Positions 7,850 through 19,400 of a stretch of DNA of 64,000 nucleotides are shown here, piece by piece. Position numbers and translations under genes: made by a program. How positions within the stretch are numbered: position 1 is the stretch's first letter; each line of letters opens with the position of its first letter. A model generated the notes under the pieces. That model was not told the origin of the DNA and did not search any database. It worked only from the letters and a program-made list of their open reading frames with translations. Source of the stretch: Streptococcus suis (GTDB lineage Bacteria > Bacillota > Bacilli > Lactobacillales > Streptococcaceae). Location of the stretch: NCBI RefSeq assembly GCF_002960425.1, contig NZ_POIZ01000042.1, forward strand, positions 1-64,000. The letters are read 5' to 3'.

Positions 7850-9085
7850 ATGACAAAATTAAATCGTGTAGTAGTGACAGGCTACGGTCTGACATCGCCA
7901 ATTGGCAATACGCCAGAGGAATTCTGGGATAGCCTGGTCAATGGTAAGATTGGGATCGGAAAGATTACCAAGTTTGATACCAGTGAATACTCTGTCCATA
8001 ATGCTGCGGAAATCAAGGATTTTCCTTTTGACAAATACTTTGTTAAAAAAGATACCAACCGCTATGATAACTATTCCCTTTATGCTCTCTATGCAGCTCA
8101 AGAGGCGGTAGCCAATGCTAATCTTGATACAGAATCCGTTGACAGTGACCGTTTTGGTGTTATCTTGTCAACTGGTATCGGTGGTATTTTGGAAATTGAA
8201 GAGCAGGTTGCTCGCATGAACGAAAAAGGGCCAAAACGCATTCGTCCTATGGCACTTCCAAAAGCTTTGCCAAACATGGCGGCTGGAAATATTGCCATGC
8301 AGGTCGGTGCTAATGGTGTCTGCAAGTGTGTCATCACAGCCTGTGCTTCATCCAACGATGCCTTGGGAGAAGCCTTCCGTGAAATCAAGTTTGGTTTCCA
8401 AGATGTCATGCTAGCAGGTGGCTCAGAAGCAGCCATTACGCCATTTGCAATCGGTGGCTTCCAAGCCTTGACGGCTATGTCGACAACAGATGATCCAAGC
8501 CGTGCTTCCATTCCATTTGACAAGGACCGCAATGGTTTTGTCATGGGAGAAGGGGCTGCGGTCTTGGTCTTGGAAAGCTTGGAACACGCAGAAGCACGTG
8601 GTGCAACTATCTTGGCTGAAATCGTTGGTTATGGAAATACCTGCGATGCCCACCACATGACTTCTCCACATCCAGAAGGTCTGGGTGCTATTAAGGCTAT
8701 GAAGTTGGCTATTTCAGAAGCAGGTTTAGAGCCAGCTGATATTGACTACATCAATGCCCATGGTACTTCGACACCGGCTAATGAAAAAGGGGAAAGCCAA
8801 GCTATCGTATCCGTCTTCGGCAAGAACACGCCAGTTTCTTCTACCAAGTCCTTCACGGGTCACTTGTTGGGGGCGGCGGGTGCAGTTGAGGCGGCGGCTG
8901 TTATTGAGGCTATGCGTCATTCTCATGCGCCCAAGACAGCTGGTACGACAGAGTTGTCTGATTACATTGAGGCGGATGTCATCTACGGTCAAGGTCGTGA
9001 CATGGAAATTCGACATGCCATTTCAAATACATTTGGCTTTGGAGGTCACAACTCGGTGATTGCTTTCAAACGTTGGGAGGCTTAA
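7850..9085 (+). CDS. fabF: 3-oxoacyl-ACP synthase II (FabF)
   Basis: A 411-residue KAS II that elongates acyl-ACP with malonyl-ACP. Catalytic Cys165 lies in TACASSNDAL; the two histidines lie in NAHGTSTP (about 303) and FTGHLLGAAG (about 338). The C-terminal FGFGGHNS is typical. I chose the ATG at 7850 (MTKLNRVVV) with AGAGAGG upstream, over the in-frame TTG at 7844. The next gene begins on the base after the stop. Confidence 0.96.
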   Translation: MTKLNRVVVTGYGLTSPIGNTPEEFWDSLVNGKIGIGKITKFDTSEYSVHNAAEIKDFPFDKYFVKKDTNRYDNYSLYALYAAQEAVANANLDTESVDSDRFGVILSTGIGGILEIEEQVARMNEKGPKRIRPMALPKALPNMAAGNIAMQVGANGVCKCVITACASSNDALGEAFREIKFGFQDVMLAGGSEAAITPFAIGGFQALTAMSTTDDPSRASIPFDKDRNGFVMGEGAAVLVLESLEHAEARGATILAEIVGYGNTCDAHHMTSPHPEGLGAIKAMKLAISEAGLEPADIDYINAHGTSTPANEKGESQAIVSVFGKNTPVSSTKSFTGHLLGAAGAVEAAAVIEAMRHSHAPKTAGTTELSDYIEADVIYGQGRDMEIRHAISNTFGFGGHNSVIAFKRWEA

Positions 9086-9562
9086 GTGAATATTGCAGAA
9101 ATAAAGGACTTGATGAGTCAGTTTGACCAGTCAAGTTTGCGAGAATTTTCATATAGCAATGCTGGGGAAACCTTGCATTTCAGTAAAAACCAGCAGGCGA
9201 CAGCGGCTCCGAGTCCAGCGATAGAAGCTCTGCTTGCTCCAGTAACTCCTGCAAGCCCAGCCCCTGTGCCAGCAGTTGAAACCAATGAGCCAGCTCCAGC
9301 AGAAGCCAGCTCAAGCCCTGTGGCAGAAGGTGCAGTGGTGGAAAGTCCCTTGGTCGGCGTGGCCTATTTATCGCCAGCCCCTGACAAGCCAGCCTTTGTA
9401 GCAGTTGGCGATACGGTCAAAAAAGGGCAGACCCTCATGATTATCGAAGCCATGAAGGTCATGAACGAAGTACCAGCTGATCGTGACGGTGTGGTTACAG
9501 AGATTTTGGTGGCCAACCAGGACGTTGTAGAATTTGGACAAGGATTGGTACGCATCAAATGA
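9086..9562 (+). CDS. accB: Biotin carboxyl carrier protein of acetyl-CoA carboxylase
   Basis: A 158-residue BCCP. It has a short N-terminal domain (1-35), a long Pro/Ala-rich flexible linker (about 38-82) and a C-terminal biotinyl domain with EAMKVMNE, in which Lys124 is the biotin site. The start is GTG at 9086, one base after the fabF stop, with GGAGG at 9076-9080. The 3' end overlaps fabZ by 4 bases (ATGA). Confidence 0.95.
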   Translation: MNIAEIKDLMSQFDQSSLREFSYSNAGETLHFSKNQQATAAPSPAIEALLAPVTPASPAPVPAVETNEPAPAEASSSPVAEGAVVESPLVGVAYLSPAPDKPAFVAVGDTVKKGQTLMIIEAMKVMNEVPADRDGVVTEILVANQDVVEFGQGLVRIK

Positions 9563-9981
9563 TTGATATTTTGAAAATTAAAGAGGCGCTTCCTCATCGC
9601 TATCCCATGCTCTTGGTTGATCGTGTCCTTGAAGTATCGGAAGATGAGATTGTCGCCCTCAAAAATGTGACTATTAACGAGCCCTTCTTTAACGGGCATT
9701 TCCCAGACTATCCTGTCATGCCAGGTGTTCTCATCATGGAGGCTTTGGCACAAACCGCAGGTGTCTTGGAGTTGTCCAAGGAAGAAAACAAGGGTAAGCT
9801 GGTTTTTTATGCCGGCATGGACAAGGTTAAATTTAAGAAGCAAGTTGTACCTGGTGACCAGTTGATCATGACAGCTACATTTGTCAAACGCCGTGGAACC
9901 ATTGCGGTCGTTGAGGCAAAGGCAGAAGTGGACGGAAAACTGGCTGCGTCGGGGGTATTGACTTTTGCTATTGGAAAATAA
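9559..9981 (+). CDS. fabZ: 3-hydroxyacyl-ACP dehydratase (FabZ)
   Basis: A 140-residue hot-dog-fold dehydratase. [12 protein letters not shown] near the N-terminus, the catalytic His in [23 protein letters not shown] (about 49) and the Glu in the same helix (about 63) are all present. In streptococci FabZ is partnered with FabM, since FabA is absent. The stop codon touches the left end of a RUP-like repeat. Confidence 0.95.
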   Translation: MIDILKIKEALPHRYPMLLVDRVLEVSEDEIVALKNVTINEPFFNGHFPDYPVMPGVLIMEALAQTAGVLELSKEENKGKLVFYAGMDKVKFKKQVVPGDQLIMTATFVKRRGTIAVVEAKAEVDGKLAASGVLTFAIGK

Positions 9982-10083
9982 TACTCTTCGAAAATCAAAC
10001 TCAGCCGTTGTTGACTTGATTTGATGAACTTCAGTTCTATCTGCATCTGCGTCGCCTAGCCTGATTTTGATTTTCATTGAGTA
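9982..10083. repeat. RUP-like small repeat, copy 1
   Basis: About 102 bases beginning TACTCTTCGAAAATCAAA and ending TTTGATTTTCATTGAGTA, flanked by TA. The ends match my memory of the pneumococcal RUP family, thought to be moved by an IS630-type transposase. A longer copy lies at 23913-24065. It sits inside the fab/acc transcription unit. Confidence 0.7.
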
Positions 10084-10087
10084 TAAA

Positions 10088-10122
10088 ACAGTCCTTTATT
10101 TTTCAAACTAGTTAAGGACTGT
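10088..10122. other. Inverted repeat upstream of accC
   Basis: ACAGTCCTT (10088-10096) pairs with AAGGACTGT (10114-10122). With the RUP-like repeat it fills the 188-base gap between fabZ and accC. There is no T-run after it, so it may be an mRNA processing or attenuation hairpin. Confidence 0.5.
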
Positions 10123-10169
10123 GATTGTTATAACAATTATTCTATGTTAAAAAGGAGATAGGATTCATC

Positions 10170-11543
10170 ATGTTTGAGAAGATTTTGATTGCCAATCGTG
10201 GTGAGATTGCGGTGCGGATTATTCGTGCGGCCAGGGAGTTGGGGATTGCGACGGTGGCTGTCTATTCAGAGGCTGACAAGGAAGCCCTCCACACCATGTT
10301 GGCAGATGAGGCTGTCTGTATCGGACCTGCTCGTTCGACAGATTCCTATCTCAATATGCAGGCGGTCATCTCGGCGGCTGTTGTGACAGGTGCCCAGGCC
10401 ATTCATCCTGGCTTTGGATTTTTGAGTGAAAACTCCAAATTTGCCACCCTCTGTGAAGAGGTCGGCATCAAGTTTATCGGTCCTTCTGGGACGGTCATGG
10501 ATACCATGGGCGATAAAATCAATGCTCGGGCGGAGATGATTAAGGCTCAAGTGCCTGTTATTCCAGGATCAGACGGCGAGGTCTTGACCAGCCAAGAAGC
10601 CCTTGAAATTGCTGAAAAGATTGGCTACCCTGTCATGCTCAAGGCATCGGCAGGAGGTGGCGGGAAAGGGATTCGTAAGGTGGAAAAAGCTGAAGACCTG
10701 GTTCCTGCCTTTGAGTCAGCTTCCAGCGAAGCCAAGGCAGCCTTTGGCAACGGAGCCATGTATATGGAGCGTGTCGTCTATCCAGCCCGCCATATCGAAG
10801 TACAGATTTTGGCGGACCAGCACGGTCATGTCATCCATCTGGGAGAACGGGATTGTTCCCTTCAACGCAACAACCAGAAGGTTTTGGAAGAAGCTCCGTC
10901 TATCGCCATTGGTCAGACCATGCGGGACCGTATCGGTCAAGCAGCGGTACGGGCTGCCCAGTCAGTTGGCTATGAAAATGCAGGGACCATTGAGTTCCTC
11001 TTGGATGAAGCCAGGGGCGAATTTTACTTCATGGAAATGAACACACGGGTGCAGGTAGAGCATCCAGTTACCGAATTTGTCACCGGTGTGGATATTGTCA
11101 AGGAGCAAATCAAGATCGCGGCTGGTCAGGAACTCAGCGTCCGTCAAGAAGATGTGAAGATTACAGGCCATGCCATTGAATGCCGGATCAATGCTGAAAA
11201 TCCAGCCTTCAACTTCGCCCCAAGTCCAGGTAAGATTTCCAATCTCTACCTGCCAAGTGGTGGCGTTGGTTTGCGTGTGGATTCGGCAGTTTATCCAGGC
11301 TACACCATTCCGCCTTACTATGATTCTATGATTGCCAAGGTTATCGTGCATGGGGAAAATCGTTTTGAAGCTCTGATGAAGATGCAGCGAGCCCTCTACG
11401 AATTTGAAATTGACGGAGTGATGACCAATACCGACTTTCAGCTGGACTTGATTTCCGACAAGCGTGTGGTAGCTGGTGATTACGACACCGCCTACCTCAT
11501 GGAAGAATTTTTACCCCGTTATCAGGAAGAATTAAAAAAGTAA
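10170..11543 (+). CDS. accC: Acetyl-CoA carboxylase, biotin carboxylase subunit
   Basis: A 457-residue ATP-grasp enzyme that carboxylates biotin on AccB with bicarbonate and ATP. Features: N-terminal KILIANRGEIAVRIIRAARELG, ATP-binding glycine loop KASAGGGGKGIR (about 156-167), GERDCSLQRNNQKVLEEAPS (about 231-250), and the metal/bicarbonate site EMNTRVQVEHPVTE (about 289-302). Full length. AAGGAG upstream of the ATG. The downstream accD is 14 bases away. Confidence 0.97.
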   Translation: MFEKILIANRGEIAVRIIRAARELGIATVAVYSEADKEALHTMLADEAVCIGPARSTDSYLNMQAVISAAVVTGAQAIHPGFGFLSENSKFATLCEEVGIKFIGPSGTVMDTMGDKINARAEMIKAQVPVIPGSDGEVLTSQEALEIAEKIGYPVMLKASAGGGGKGIRKVEKAEDLVPAFESASSEAKAAFGNGAMYMERVVYPARHIEVQILADQHGHVIHLGERDCSLQRNNQKVLEEAPSIAIGQTMRDRIGQAAVRAAQSVGYENAGTIEFLLDEARGEFYFMEMNTRVQVEHPVTEFVTGVDIVKEQIKIAAGQELSVRQEDVKITGHAIECRINAENPAFNFAPSPGKISNLYLPSGGVGLRVDSAVYPGYTIPPYYDSMIAKVIVHGENRFEALMKMQRALYEFEIDGVMTNTDFQLDLISDKRVVAGDYDTAYLMEEFLPRYQEELKK

Positions 11544-11548
11544 ACTAG

Positions 11549-13184
<1,636 letters not shown>

Positions 13185-13194
<10 letters not shown>

Positions 13195-13213
13195 GAAGAC
13201 CTAGTATTTTTTC
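13185..13213 (+). terminator. Terminator ending the fab/acc cluster
   Basis: A perfect 11-pair stem (13185-13195 with 13200-13210) around AAGA, running into six T. The accA stop codon is within it. Confidence 0.92.
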
Positions 13214-13223
13214 TTGGTTTTTA

Positions 13224-13252
13224 TTGACAAAAGAAAACTATCGTTGTAAAAT
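13224..13252 (+). promoter_or_regulatory. Promoter of the CPBP protease pair
   Basis: -35 TTGACA (13224-13229), 17-base spacer, -10 TAAAAT (13247-13252). About 70 bases of untranslated leader precede the first start codon. Confidence 0.75.
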
Positions 13253-13328
13253 CTTGTTAAATAATATAATAAATTTTGTAGCAGACGAGCTATACTTATT
13301 TACTATTTAATTAGGGCAGGAGAATGAT

Positions 13329-13991
13329 ATGGAAACATTCAGTCAACGATTGGAATGACTTGGTCGAAAACTTTGGCTTTTGGTGAGAGTGCTTGGCTTG
13401 TTAGTCCTTGCTGTTATTCCGGATTTAATTTTGGATAGATCTGTCGAGCAAGTCGCGCAATGGGCTGCTGGTTTGGTATCACTGGTTTTGATTGTTTTTA
13501 TGTACTGGCGAGCTGAGAAGAATGGGCTTGCCATTTGGGATAGAAAATTCCTGACCTGGAAGGGCTTGGGGCTAGTAGCACTGACATTTTCAGGGATTTA
13601 TTTAAGTAAAAAAATCGGTCATTTTATTATGGATCTTCAAGGAATTGAGGATACCGCCAATCAGCTTGATATTGAAACGATTTTGCAGAAGATTCCAGCT
13701 TGGCTAGCCTTCATAAATTTTGTATGTCTACCTGCTATTTCAGAAGAAATAATTGTTAGGGGATATCTGTTCAAAAAGTTGTTTGAACAGTACAAGATGT
13801 TGGGAATTGTAGTATCTGGTTTGATTTTTGCTCTCTTACATGGACCAACGGATTTGGGCTCTTGGGTTTTGTATTCCCTTCCGGGTTTCCTGTTTGGGTA
13901 CCTGTATTATAAGACGGATTACCTCATCTATCCCATGGCAGTTCATTTTATCAATAATGCTTGGGCCTTTTTGGCTTACTATTATCTATAG
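13329..13991 (+). pseudogene. CPBP-family membrane protease, interrupted at codon 10
   Basis: Read from the ATG at 13329 (after GGCAGGAG) the protein begins METFSQRLE and then meets TGA at 13356-13358. The intact paralogue downstream has MLETFSQKLEW at the same place, so TGA replaces the Trp codon TGG. The frame stays open after the stop to 13991. The remainder holds the CPBP (CAAX protease / bacteriocin-processing) signatures: EEIIVRGYLF, FALLHGP and HFINNAW, within four or more membrane segments. A 203-codon frame can start at TTG 13380 without a ribosome site. It may be a recent pseudogene, or a product may arise by reinitiation or read-through. About 70 percent or more identical to its neighbour by eye. 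Confidence 0.75.
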
Positions 13992-14008
13992 TTTTTGATC
14001 AGGAGGGT

Positions 14009-14056
14009 ATGGATATGGTCTATATGGAGAAGTGGTTAGGAGTTTGGAAATGTTAG
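14009..14056 (+). other. 15-codon ORF ending over the start of the second CPBP gene
   Basis: The ATG at 14009 has an excellent AGGAGGG immediately upstream and reads MDMVYMEKWLGVWKC to a TAG at 14054-14056, which overlaps the ATG of the next gene (14050) in another frame. The layout would allow translational coupling. Whether the peptide is made is unknown. Confidence 0.35.
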
Positions 14057-14718
14057 AAACCTTTAGTCAAAAATTAGAATGGATTTGTCGGAAAATCTGG
14101 ATTTTGCTGCAGGCCTTTCTATTGTTGCTTCTTGATCATATTCCAATTTCCATATTGGAACAATCCACCTCACCAGTCGCTCAATGGACTGCCGGCCTAT
14201 CTTCTATTGCTATTATGGTCTTTATGTGTTGGTTGGCAGAAAGGAAAGGGCTAGCCATTTGGGATAGAAAAATCTTAACTTGGAAGGGTCTGGGTATTGT
14301 TCTCTTAACCTATAGTGCGGCCCAGTTATTCGATTATCTCGGGCAGTTTATCATGGACCTTCAAGGGATTGAAGATACCGCCAATCAGATTGGCATTGAA
14401 AAGCTGTTACAAACAATCCCATTTTGGTTAGCCTTTGTAAGAATAGCCTGTCAGGCAGCCATTACCGAGGAGATCATTGTCAGAGGCTATCTATTCAAAA
14501 AGTTATTTGAAAAGCACAAGATGTTAGGAATTGTAGTCTCTGGTTTGATTTTTGCCTTCTTACATGGACCGACAGATTTGGGATCTTGGATCATTTATGC
14601 CAGCCCAGGATTTTTAATGGCTTATCTCTACTACAAGACAGATTACCTCATCTATCCCATGGCAGTGCATTTTATCAATAATGCCTGGTCGGTGGTGGCA
14701 TTCTACTATTTTCAATAA
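14050..14718 (+). CDS. CPBP-family intramembrane metalloprotease
   Basis: A 222-residue multi-spanning membrane protein of the CPBP (Abi/CAAX) family, which includes proteases used for bacteriocin immunity or peptide processing in Gram-positives. The active-site motifs are present: EEIIVRGYLF (Glu-Glu-x3-Arg), FAFLHGPTDLG (His) and HFINNAW (His-x3-Asn). Start ATG at 14050 is chosen for its match to the paralogue (METFSQ/MLETFSQ) and TTAGGAG upstream; an in-frame GTG at 14032 would add six residues. Target unknown. No bacteriocin precursor is seen nearby. Confidence 0.85.
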   Translation: MLETFSQKLEWICRKIWILLQAFLLLLLDHIPISILEQSTSPVAQWTAGLSSIAIMVFMCWLAERKGLAIWDRKILTWKGLGIVLLTYSAAQLFDYLGQFIMDLQGIEDTANQIGIEKLLQTIPFWLAFVRIACQAAITEEIIVRGYLFKKLFEKHKMLGIVVSGLIFAFLHGPTDLGSWIIYASPGFLMAYLYYKTDYLIYPMAVHFINNAWSVVAFYYFQ

Positions 14719-14726
14719 GGGAAACG

Positions 14727-14757
14727 AAAAGACGATTCCGTTCGGAGTCGTCTTTTT
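14727..14757. terminator. Bidirectional terminator between CPBP gene and recombinase
   Basis: AAAAGACGATTCC pairs with GGAGTCGTCTTTT around GTTC, with T on the plus side and A (T on minus) on the other. It can end both the CPBP transcript and the minus-strand recombinase transcript. Confidence 0.85.
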
Positions 14758-14778
14758 GCCAAGGTAGAAATATGGAAT

Positions 14779-15705
14779 TTAACAAAGCCCCGATAGTGAC
14801 CGCATGATCAAATCAACATCTTGGTTTTCCAATTCACGAATGATGTGAAGATAGGTCTTTTGGGTTGTTGTCATGCTTGCGTGACCAAGCCGTCTAGCGA
14901 CACTGGCGATGGATACACCAGCAAATAATAAAATCGAGGCGTGCGTATGCCTAAGAGCATGAATAGTGATGATAGGGAGATTTGCACTTAGACAGCGTTT
15001 TTCAAGAACAGCATTGATAGTAGAGTTGTAAATCCGCTCTTTCTTCACGAAAAGTAAGTCATCGGGTTGGCTACCTTGCAATAAGTTGGCGAATTGCGTA
15101 CTGGTTTGCCAGTCAAGTTGGATTTTCCGGACAGAAGATTTATTTTTTGTAGGTAAAAAACCGCCTCCTCCTTTATAATTCCATGTTTTGTCAATGGTTA
15201 GTAGTTGGCGGTGAAAATCAAAGTCTTGGGTGGTCAGAGCGAGGGCTTCGGAGAATCGAATACCTGTTTTGGCAACCAATAGGATGAGCCAATCCCAATT
15301 TAAGTTTTCACCGAGATGTAATTCTTGTATCAACTGATGAAGTTCAAATTGGCTGAGGTATTTTGTTTTCTTCTTTCGAGGAAGTTTTCCCTTGATAATC
15401 ACCTTGCGGGTCGGATCTCGCTCTAGGATACCCTCGTCAACAGCATCTAAAATGGCTCCTTTCAACTGATGATGAAAATCCATGGTTGTCTGTCGTTCAT
15501 GTGTTTTTGCATAGCTGTTGATCAACTCTTGGTAACGAAGTCGATTCAAATCCTCTAACAATAGATTGGGAGCGAGTCTGATGATCCATTGCAATGTCAT
15601 ACGATATTTTTTTAAGGTGATTTCGCGGATTGCTCCTTCCTTATAAACCTGAAGCCAGTTTGCATAGTAGTGATGGAAAAGTATTTTTTCTTCTGATAAG
15701 TTCAT
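14779..15705 (-). CDS. Tyrosine recombinase / phage-type integrase
   Basis: A 308-residue site-specific recombinase. The N-terminal half is a SAM-like core-binding domain (about 5-100). The C-terminal catalytic domain shows Arg in GIRFSEALALT, Lys near TKNKSS, the HALRHTHAS box (His-x2-Arg), a later His in RRLGHASM, and Tyr in TTQKTYLHI. It is transcribed away from the hsd genes and lies at the edge of the restriction island. No prophage genes and no clear attachment repeats were found, so it is either a remnant of island acquisition or the enzyme that rearranges hsdS. Confidence 0.88.
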   Translation of the reverse strand: MNLSEEKILFHHYYANWLQVYKEGAIREITLKKYRMTLQWIIRLAPNLLLEDLNRLRYQELINSYAKTHERQTTMDFHHQLKGAILDAVDEGILERDPTRKVIIKGKLPRKKKTKYLSQFELHQLIQELHLGENLNWDWLILLVAKTGIRFSEALALTTQDFDFHRQLLTIDKTWNYKGGGGFLPTKNKSSVRKIQLDWQTSTQFANLLQGSQPDDLLFVKKERIYNSTINAVLEKRCLSANLPIITIHALRHTHASILLFAGVSIASVARRLGHASMTTTQKTYLHIIRELENQDVDLIMRSLSGLC

Positions 15706-15732
15706 AGCAGAACCTCCTTTTTTAATTTTTAA

Positions 15733-15797
15733 AAATTACATAATAAGTTGACAAAACAATGGGAAGTTGCTATACTTATTTTAACAAAAATGTAATT
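15733..15797. promoter_or_regulatory. Promoter of the restriction island inside nested inverted repeats
   Basis: -35 TTGACA (15748-15753), 17-base spacer, -10 TATACT (15771-15776) reading toward hsdR. AATTACAT (15733-15740) pairs with ATGTAATT (15790-15797), and AATAAGT (15742-15748) with ACTTATT (15774-15780), so the promoter sits inside two nested inverted repeats. It lies just upstream of the divergent recombinase gene and may hold an operator or a recombination site. Confidence 0.65.
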
Positions 15798-15825
15798 ATA
15801 AAAAATTTCAAAAGAAAGGGTGCTT

Positions 15826-16401
15826 ATGAAACTGGAAGAATTAGCTCTCTTTACGGGCGGAAGTTTACAGGTTCGCTTGGATGCTCTTAGTTCGGTAGAT
15901 GTTAGGGAATACACCCTCTACAATCAGCAACATCATCAATTGGACGGCTATGAAGTGATAGAGGAAACAGTGGATAGTCGGACGGTGAGGACGGACAGAG
16001 AAGTGACTTTGCTAAAGGAAGGTGACTTGCTCTTTAGTTTGCTATCTGGAAAGGCTGTCTTAGTGAGAGCGGAACAAGCAGGCTTTCTTTATACACAGAA
16101 CTATATCAAAATTGATCCGATTGCACAGCTTGATAAAGCTTTCTTGCTCTATCTTATCAATGAATCCTCTGATATTAGACGGCAGTTTTACCAAAGCTTA
16201 CAAGGTAGTGAGGTATTAAAATACACAGTAAAACAATTGAAAAGCCTGCAATTAGGTCCCTTGCCAGATTTGGAAATGCAGGTTAGATTAGGGCGGGTTT
16301 ACTTGGATGGATTAGCCTTACGGCATAAGCGACACTCATACGCACAAGGGGATTTTTCTCGATTAACACATTTGATAAAGGAGGTTTACACACATGAATG
16401 A
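15826..16401 (+). CDS. HsdS-like protein with a single recognition-type domain
   Basis: A 191-residue protein that resembles half of a type I specificity subunit: a target-recognition-like region with LLKEGDLLFSLLSGKAVLV and YTQNYIKIDP, followed by a helical part with LKSLQLGPLPDLEMQVRLGRVY, like the conserved region that ends each HsdS half. ATG at 15826 has AAAGAAAGGG upstream; an in-frame GTG at 15820 would fall in that site. It overlaps hsdR by 8 bases, so it is co-translated. It could be an accessory or ancestral half-subunit. Its sequence is unlike the two domains of the main HsdS. Confidence 0.6.
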   Translation: MKLEELALFTGGSLQVRLDALSSVDVREYTLYNQQHHQLDGYEVIEETVDSRTVRTDREVTLLKEGDLLFSLLSGKAVLVRAEQAGFLYTQNYIKIDPIAQLDKAFLLYLINESSDIRRQFYQSLQGSEVLKYTVKQLKSLQLGPLPDLEMQVRLGRVYLDGLALRHKRHSYAQGDFSRLTHLIKEVYTHE

Positions 16402-19400
16402 ATTAGCATTTGAAACAGAATTGATTCAATATATTACAACAGGGACTATTACACAGCCAGAACACCTAGAAGGTCTAGAATGGTCTGTTAGTGATTCTTC
16501 TACCCTTTATGCAGTCAAGTCTAAGCTATGGACCTATGAGCCGACTATCAAAACAACTGAGCAATTGTGGGAAAATTTTCGGACGATTCTCTGGCAACAT
16601 AATCAGCATCGATTGGACAAACCCCTGAGTGATACGGAGTTTGCTCAAGTTAAGCAGATTATTTCAGATCTCAAGACTCCCTATGAGGCTGGTCAATTTT
16701 TATATGGTGTCAGTGGGGTTTCAGAATTAGAGATTACGCTTGATGATGGACGGCATACATTCTTGACGGTATTTGACCAACGAAAGATAGGTGGCGGGGA
16801 TACGGTCTATCAAGTGGTGAACCAAATCCATCGTGCTCCAAAAATCCCTGGACGGCAGGAGCGTCGGTTTGACACGACCTTACTGATTAACGGCTTACCT
16901 ATTATTCAAATCGAAGAGAAAAAAGATACTCGAAATGTTGACGAAGCATTGAACCAAATGCACCAATACATCCAAGAACGGCAATATACGGATATTTTTT
17001 CCACCTTACAGATACTGGTTGGCATCACTCCAAACAATGTTCGCTACATGGCCAATACCACTGCAGAGAAATTCAATAAGGACTTTGCTTTCCACTGGCA
17101 ACGTAAGTCTGATGGTAGCAAGGTTCGGAATTGGAAAGAGTTTGCGGATTCTATGCTCAGCATTCCCATGGCCCATCAGATGGCGACCAACTATATGATA
17201 TTAGATGGTACACCGCAGAAACAAATGTTGAAAGTTATGCGTCCCTATCAAGTTTACGCCACTCAGGCAGTCATTGAGGGGATTAAAAAAGTGGATTTTG
17301 AACTAGGCTGCAATAAGATTGGCTATATTTGGCATACAACAGGTTCAGGTAAGACCATCACTAGTTTCAAAACCGCTTGGCTAGCTAGTCGAATGCCAAA
17401 GGTGGACAAGGTTGTCTTTCTAGTGGACCGTATTGCCTTGACCAATCAAACCAAGGATGACTACCTGGCCTATGACCCGGAAGCAGGGGAAAATAGCTTT
17501 GGTAGTATCCGTGAAACTCAGAATACCACAGCCTTGGCACGACAGCTGTCCAGTAAGGATAATGGAATTATCGTCACCTCTGTGCAAAAATTGGACACAC
17601 TGGTGAAGAGGAAGTCCTTCAAATCCCCAGATAAGCATATCGTGTTTATCGTTGATGAAGCCCATCGGTCAACAGGTGGAGATAGTTTTGCAGGTATTCA
17701 AAAAGCCTTTAAAAAAGCGGCTTGGATTGGCTATACAGGAACTCCCAACCTAGATGATACAGGAGCTAGTCTGCGGACGCAAGATATCTTTGGTCCCCTT
17801 CTTCATGCCTACACTATTAAAAATGCCATTAGTGATCGCAATGTACTAGGGTTTAAGGTGGATTTTGAAACGACCATCAATCAGGAACACATGAAAACAA
17901 CCTACTTGCCAGATTTTTACAGGCAGAAATATCCAAGTTGGACCAGTGCACAGATTGAGGAAAAGATTGCCAATCTAAGTCCAGATGATATGGATGATGC
18001 GGTGACTTCCAGTGTTTATGATGAAAATCCAGAGCATGTCCGCTTGGTCGTTGAAGATGTCTTCAAACACTGGGCAAATCGCTCTGGTAGTGGTCGTTAC
18101 AATGCCTTATTTACCACTCATGTAGGCGGTGGCAAAGCCTCCACGCCCATGGCCATGATGTATTTCAGGGAGTTTCAACGGACTAATCAACTGCATCGGG
18201 AGCAAGGTGGCTTGGTCTTGAAAGTGGGTGTTACATTTGCCTTGAATACTCAAAACAACAATAGCATGGTCGAGTCAAATACTGGTTTGCTGGAAGCTAT
18301 TGAGGTCTATAATGCAGAATTTGGGACATCCTTTGGCTTGTCAGATGTTTCTGCTTATACAGAAGACCTGGTTAGTCGTTTGAACAGAACGGCCAAGGAC
18401 AAGAATTATTTGGATCTAGTGATTGTTGTAGATCAGCTTTTGACAGGTTTTAATGCTCCTGAACTCAATACTTTGTATGTTGACCGAACCCTAAAAGGTG
18501 CCAGTCTTATCCAGGCTTATTCCCGCACCAATCGTGTGGAGGATATGGATAAGAAACCTTTCGGACGTGTGGTCAATTACCGCTGGCCTGCCCATAATGA
18601 GAAATTGATGAACCAGGCCTTGGCCATCTATGCAGATGATAGTGCAGCCAATTTGTCAGATGAGGAACAAAAAAATAATAACGAAAAAAATGGATTGGTA
18701 GCCAAACCCTTCAAGGAAGTGTTTGCTGAGGTAAAACAAACTGTCGAACAATTGAGAAAGTTGACAGATGATTTCAATGATATTCCGAAGTCTGAGAAAA
18801 AGCGTGAAGATATGTTGGAATTGCTTCGTGCATACAATCAAGGCATGTCCAAGCTCAAACAGTACCAGCCTGAGTTAGTCGATGGAGTATTGGAGGGGTT
18901 TGATTATAACCAACCAGAACGTTTCATTGAAAGCTTGGGAATGTCAGTGGAGGAAGAAAAACTCTTGACGACAGTTTTGGCAAACGAATTGAAACGAGCA
19001 TTGGCTAAAGAGCAAAAAGTAAGCATTCATCAGATCGAACTCAAGATGACTCATATCAAGGAAGTGACGATTGACTACGATAAATTGACAGAATTAGTTG
19101 AGCTCCTATTGAACCAGGTTTACGAAGAGAAGATGGTAGAAGCTGCAGCTACTAAGGATGAATTAGACAGATTCGCCAGTGGTTTGGACGATCACAACTA
19201 CGCAGACCAGATTCGTCAAACAGGGGATGCTATCTACCGAGGGGATTTTCCAACAAAAGATATGGAAATGACTTATCCAGTCAAGGGTATCGATAGCCAG
19301 AAGATTATCCAAGAGGCTTCGCACGTTTACATCGACAAGAAACTCTTTGCTTTCCGAATCCAATGGGGGCTGACTGAGCATATTCGCAACCAAGAACTGC

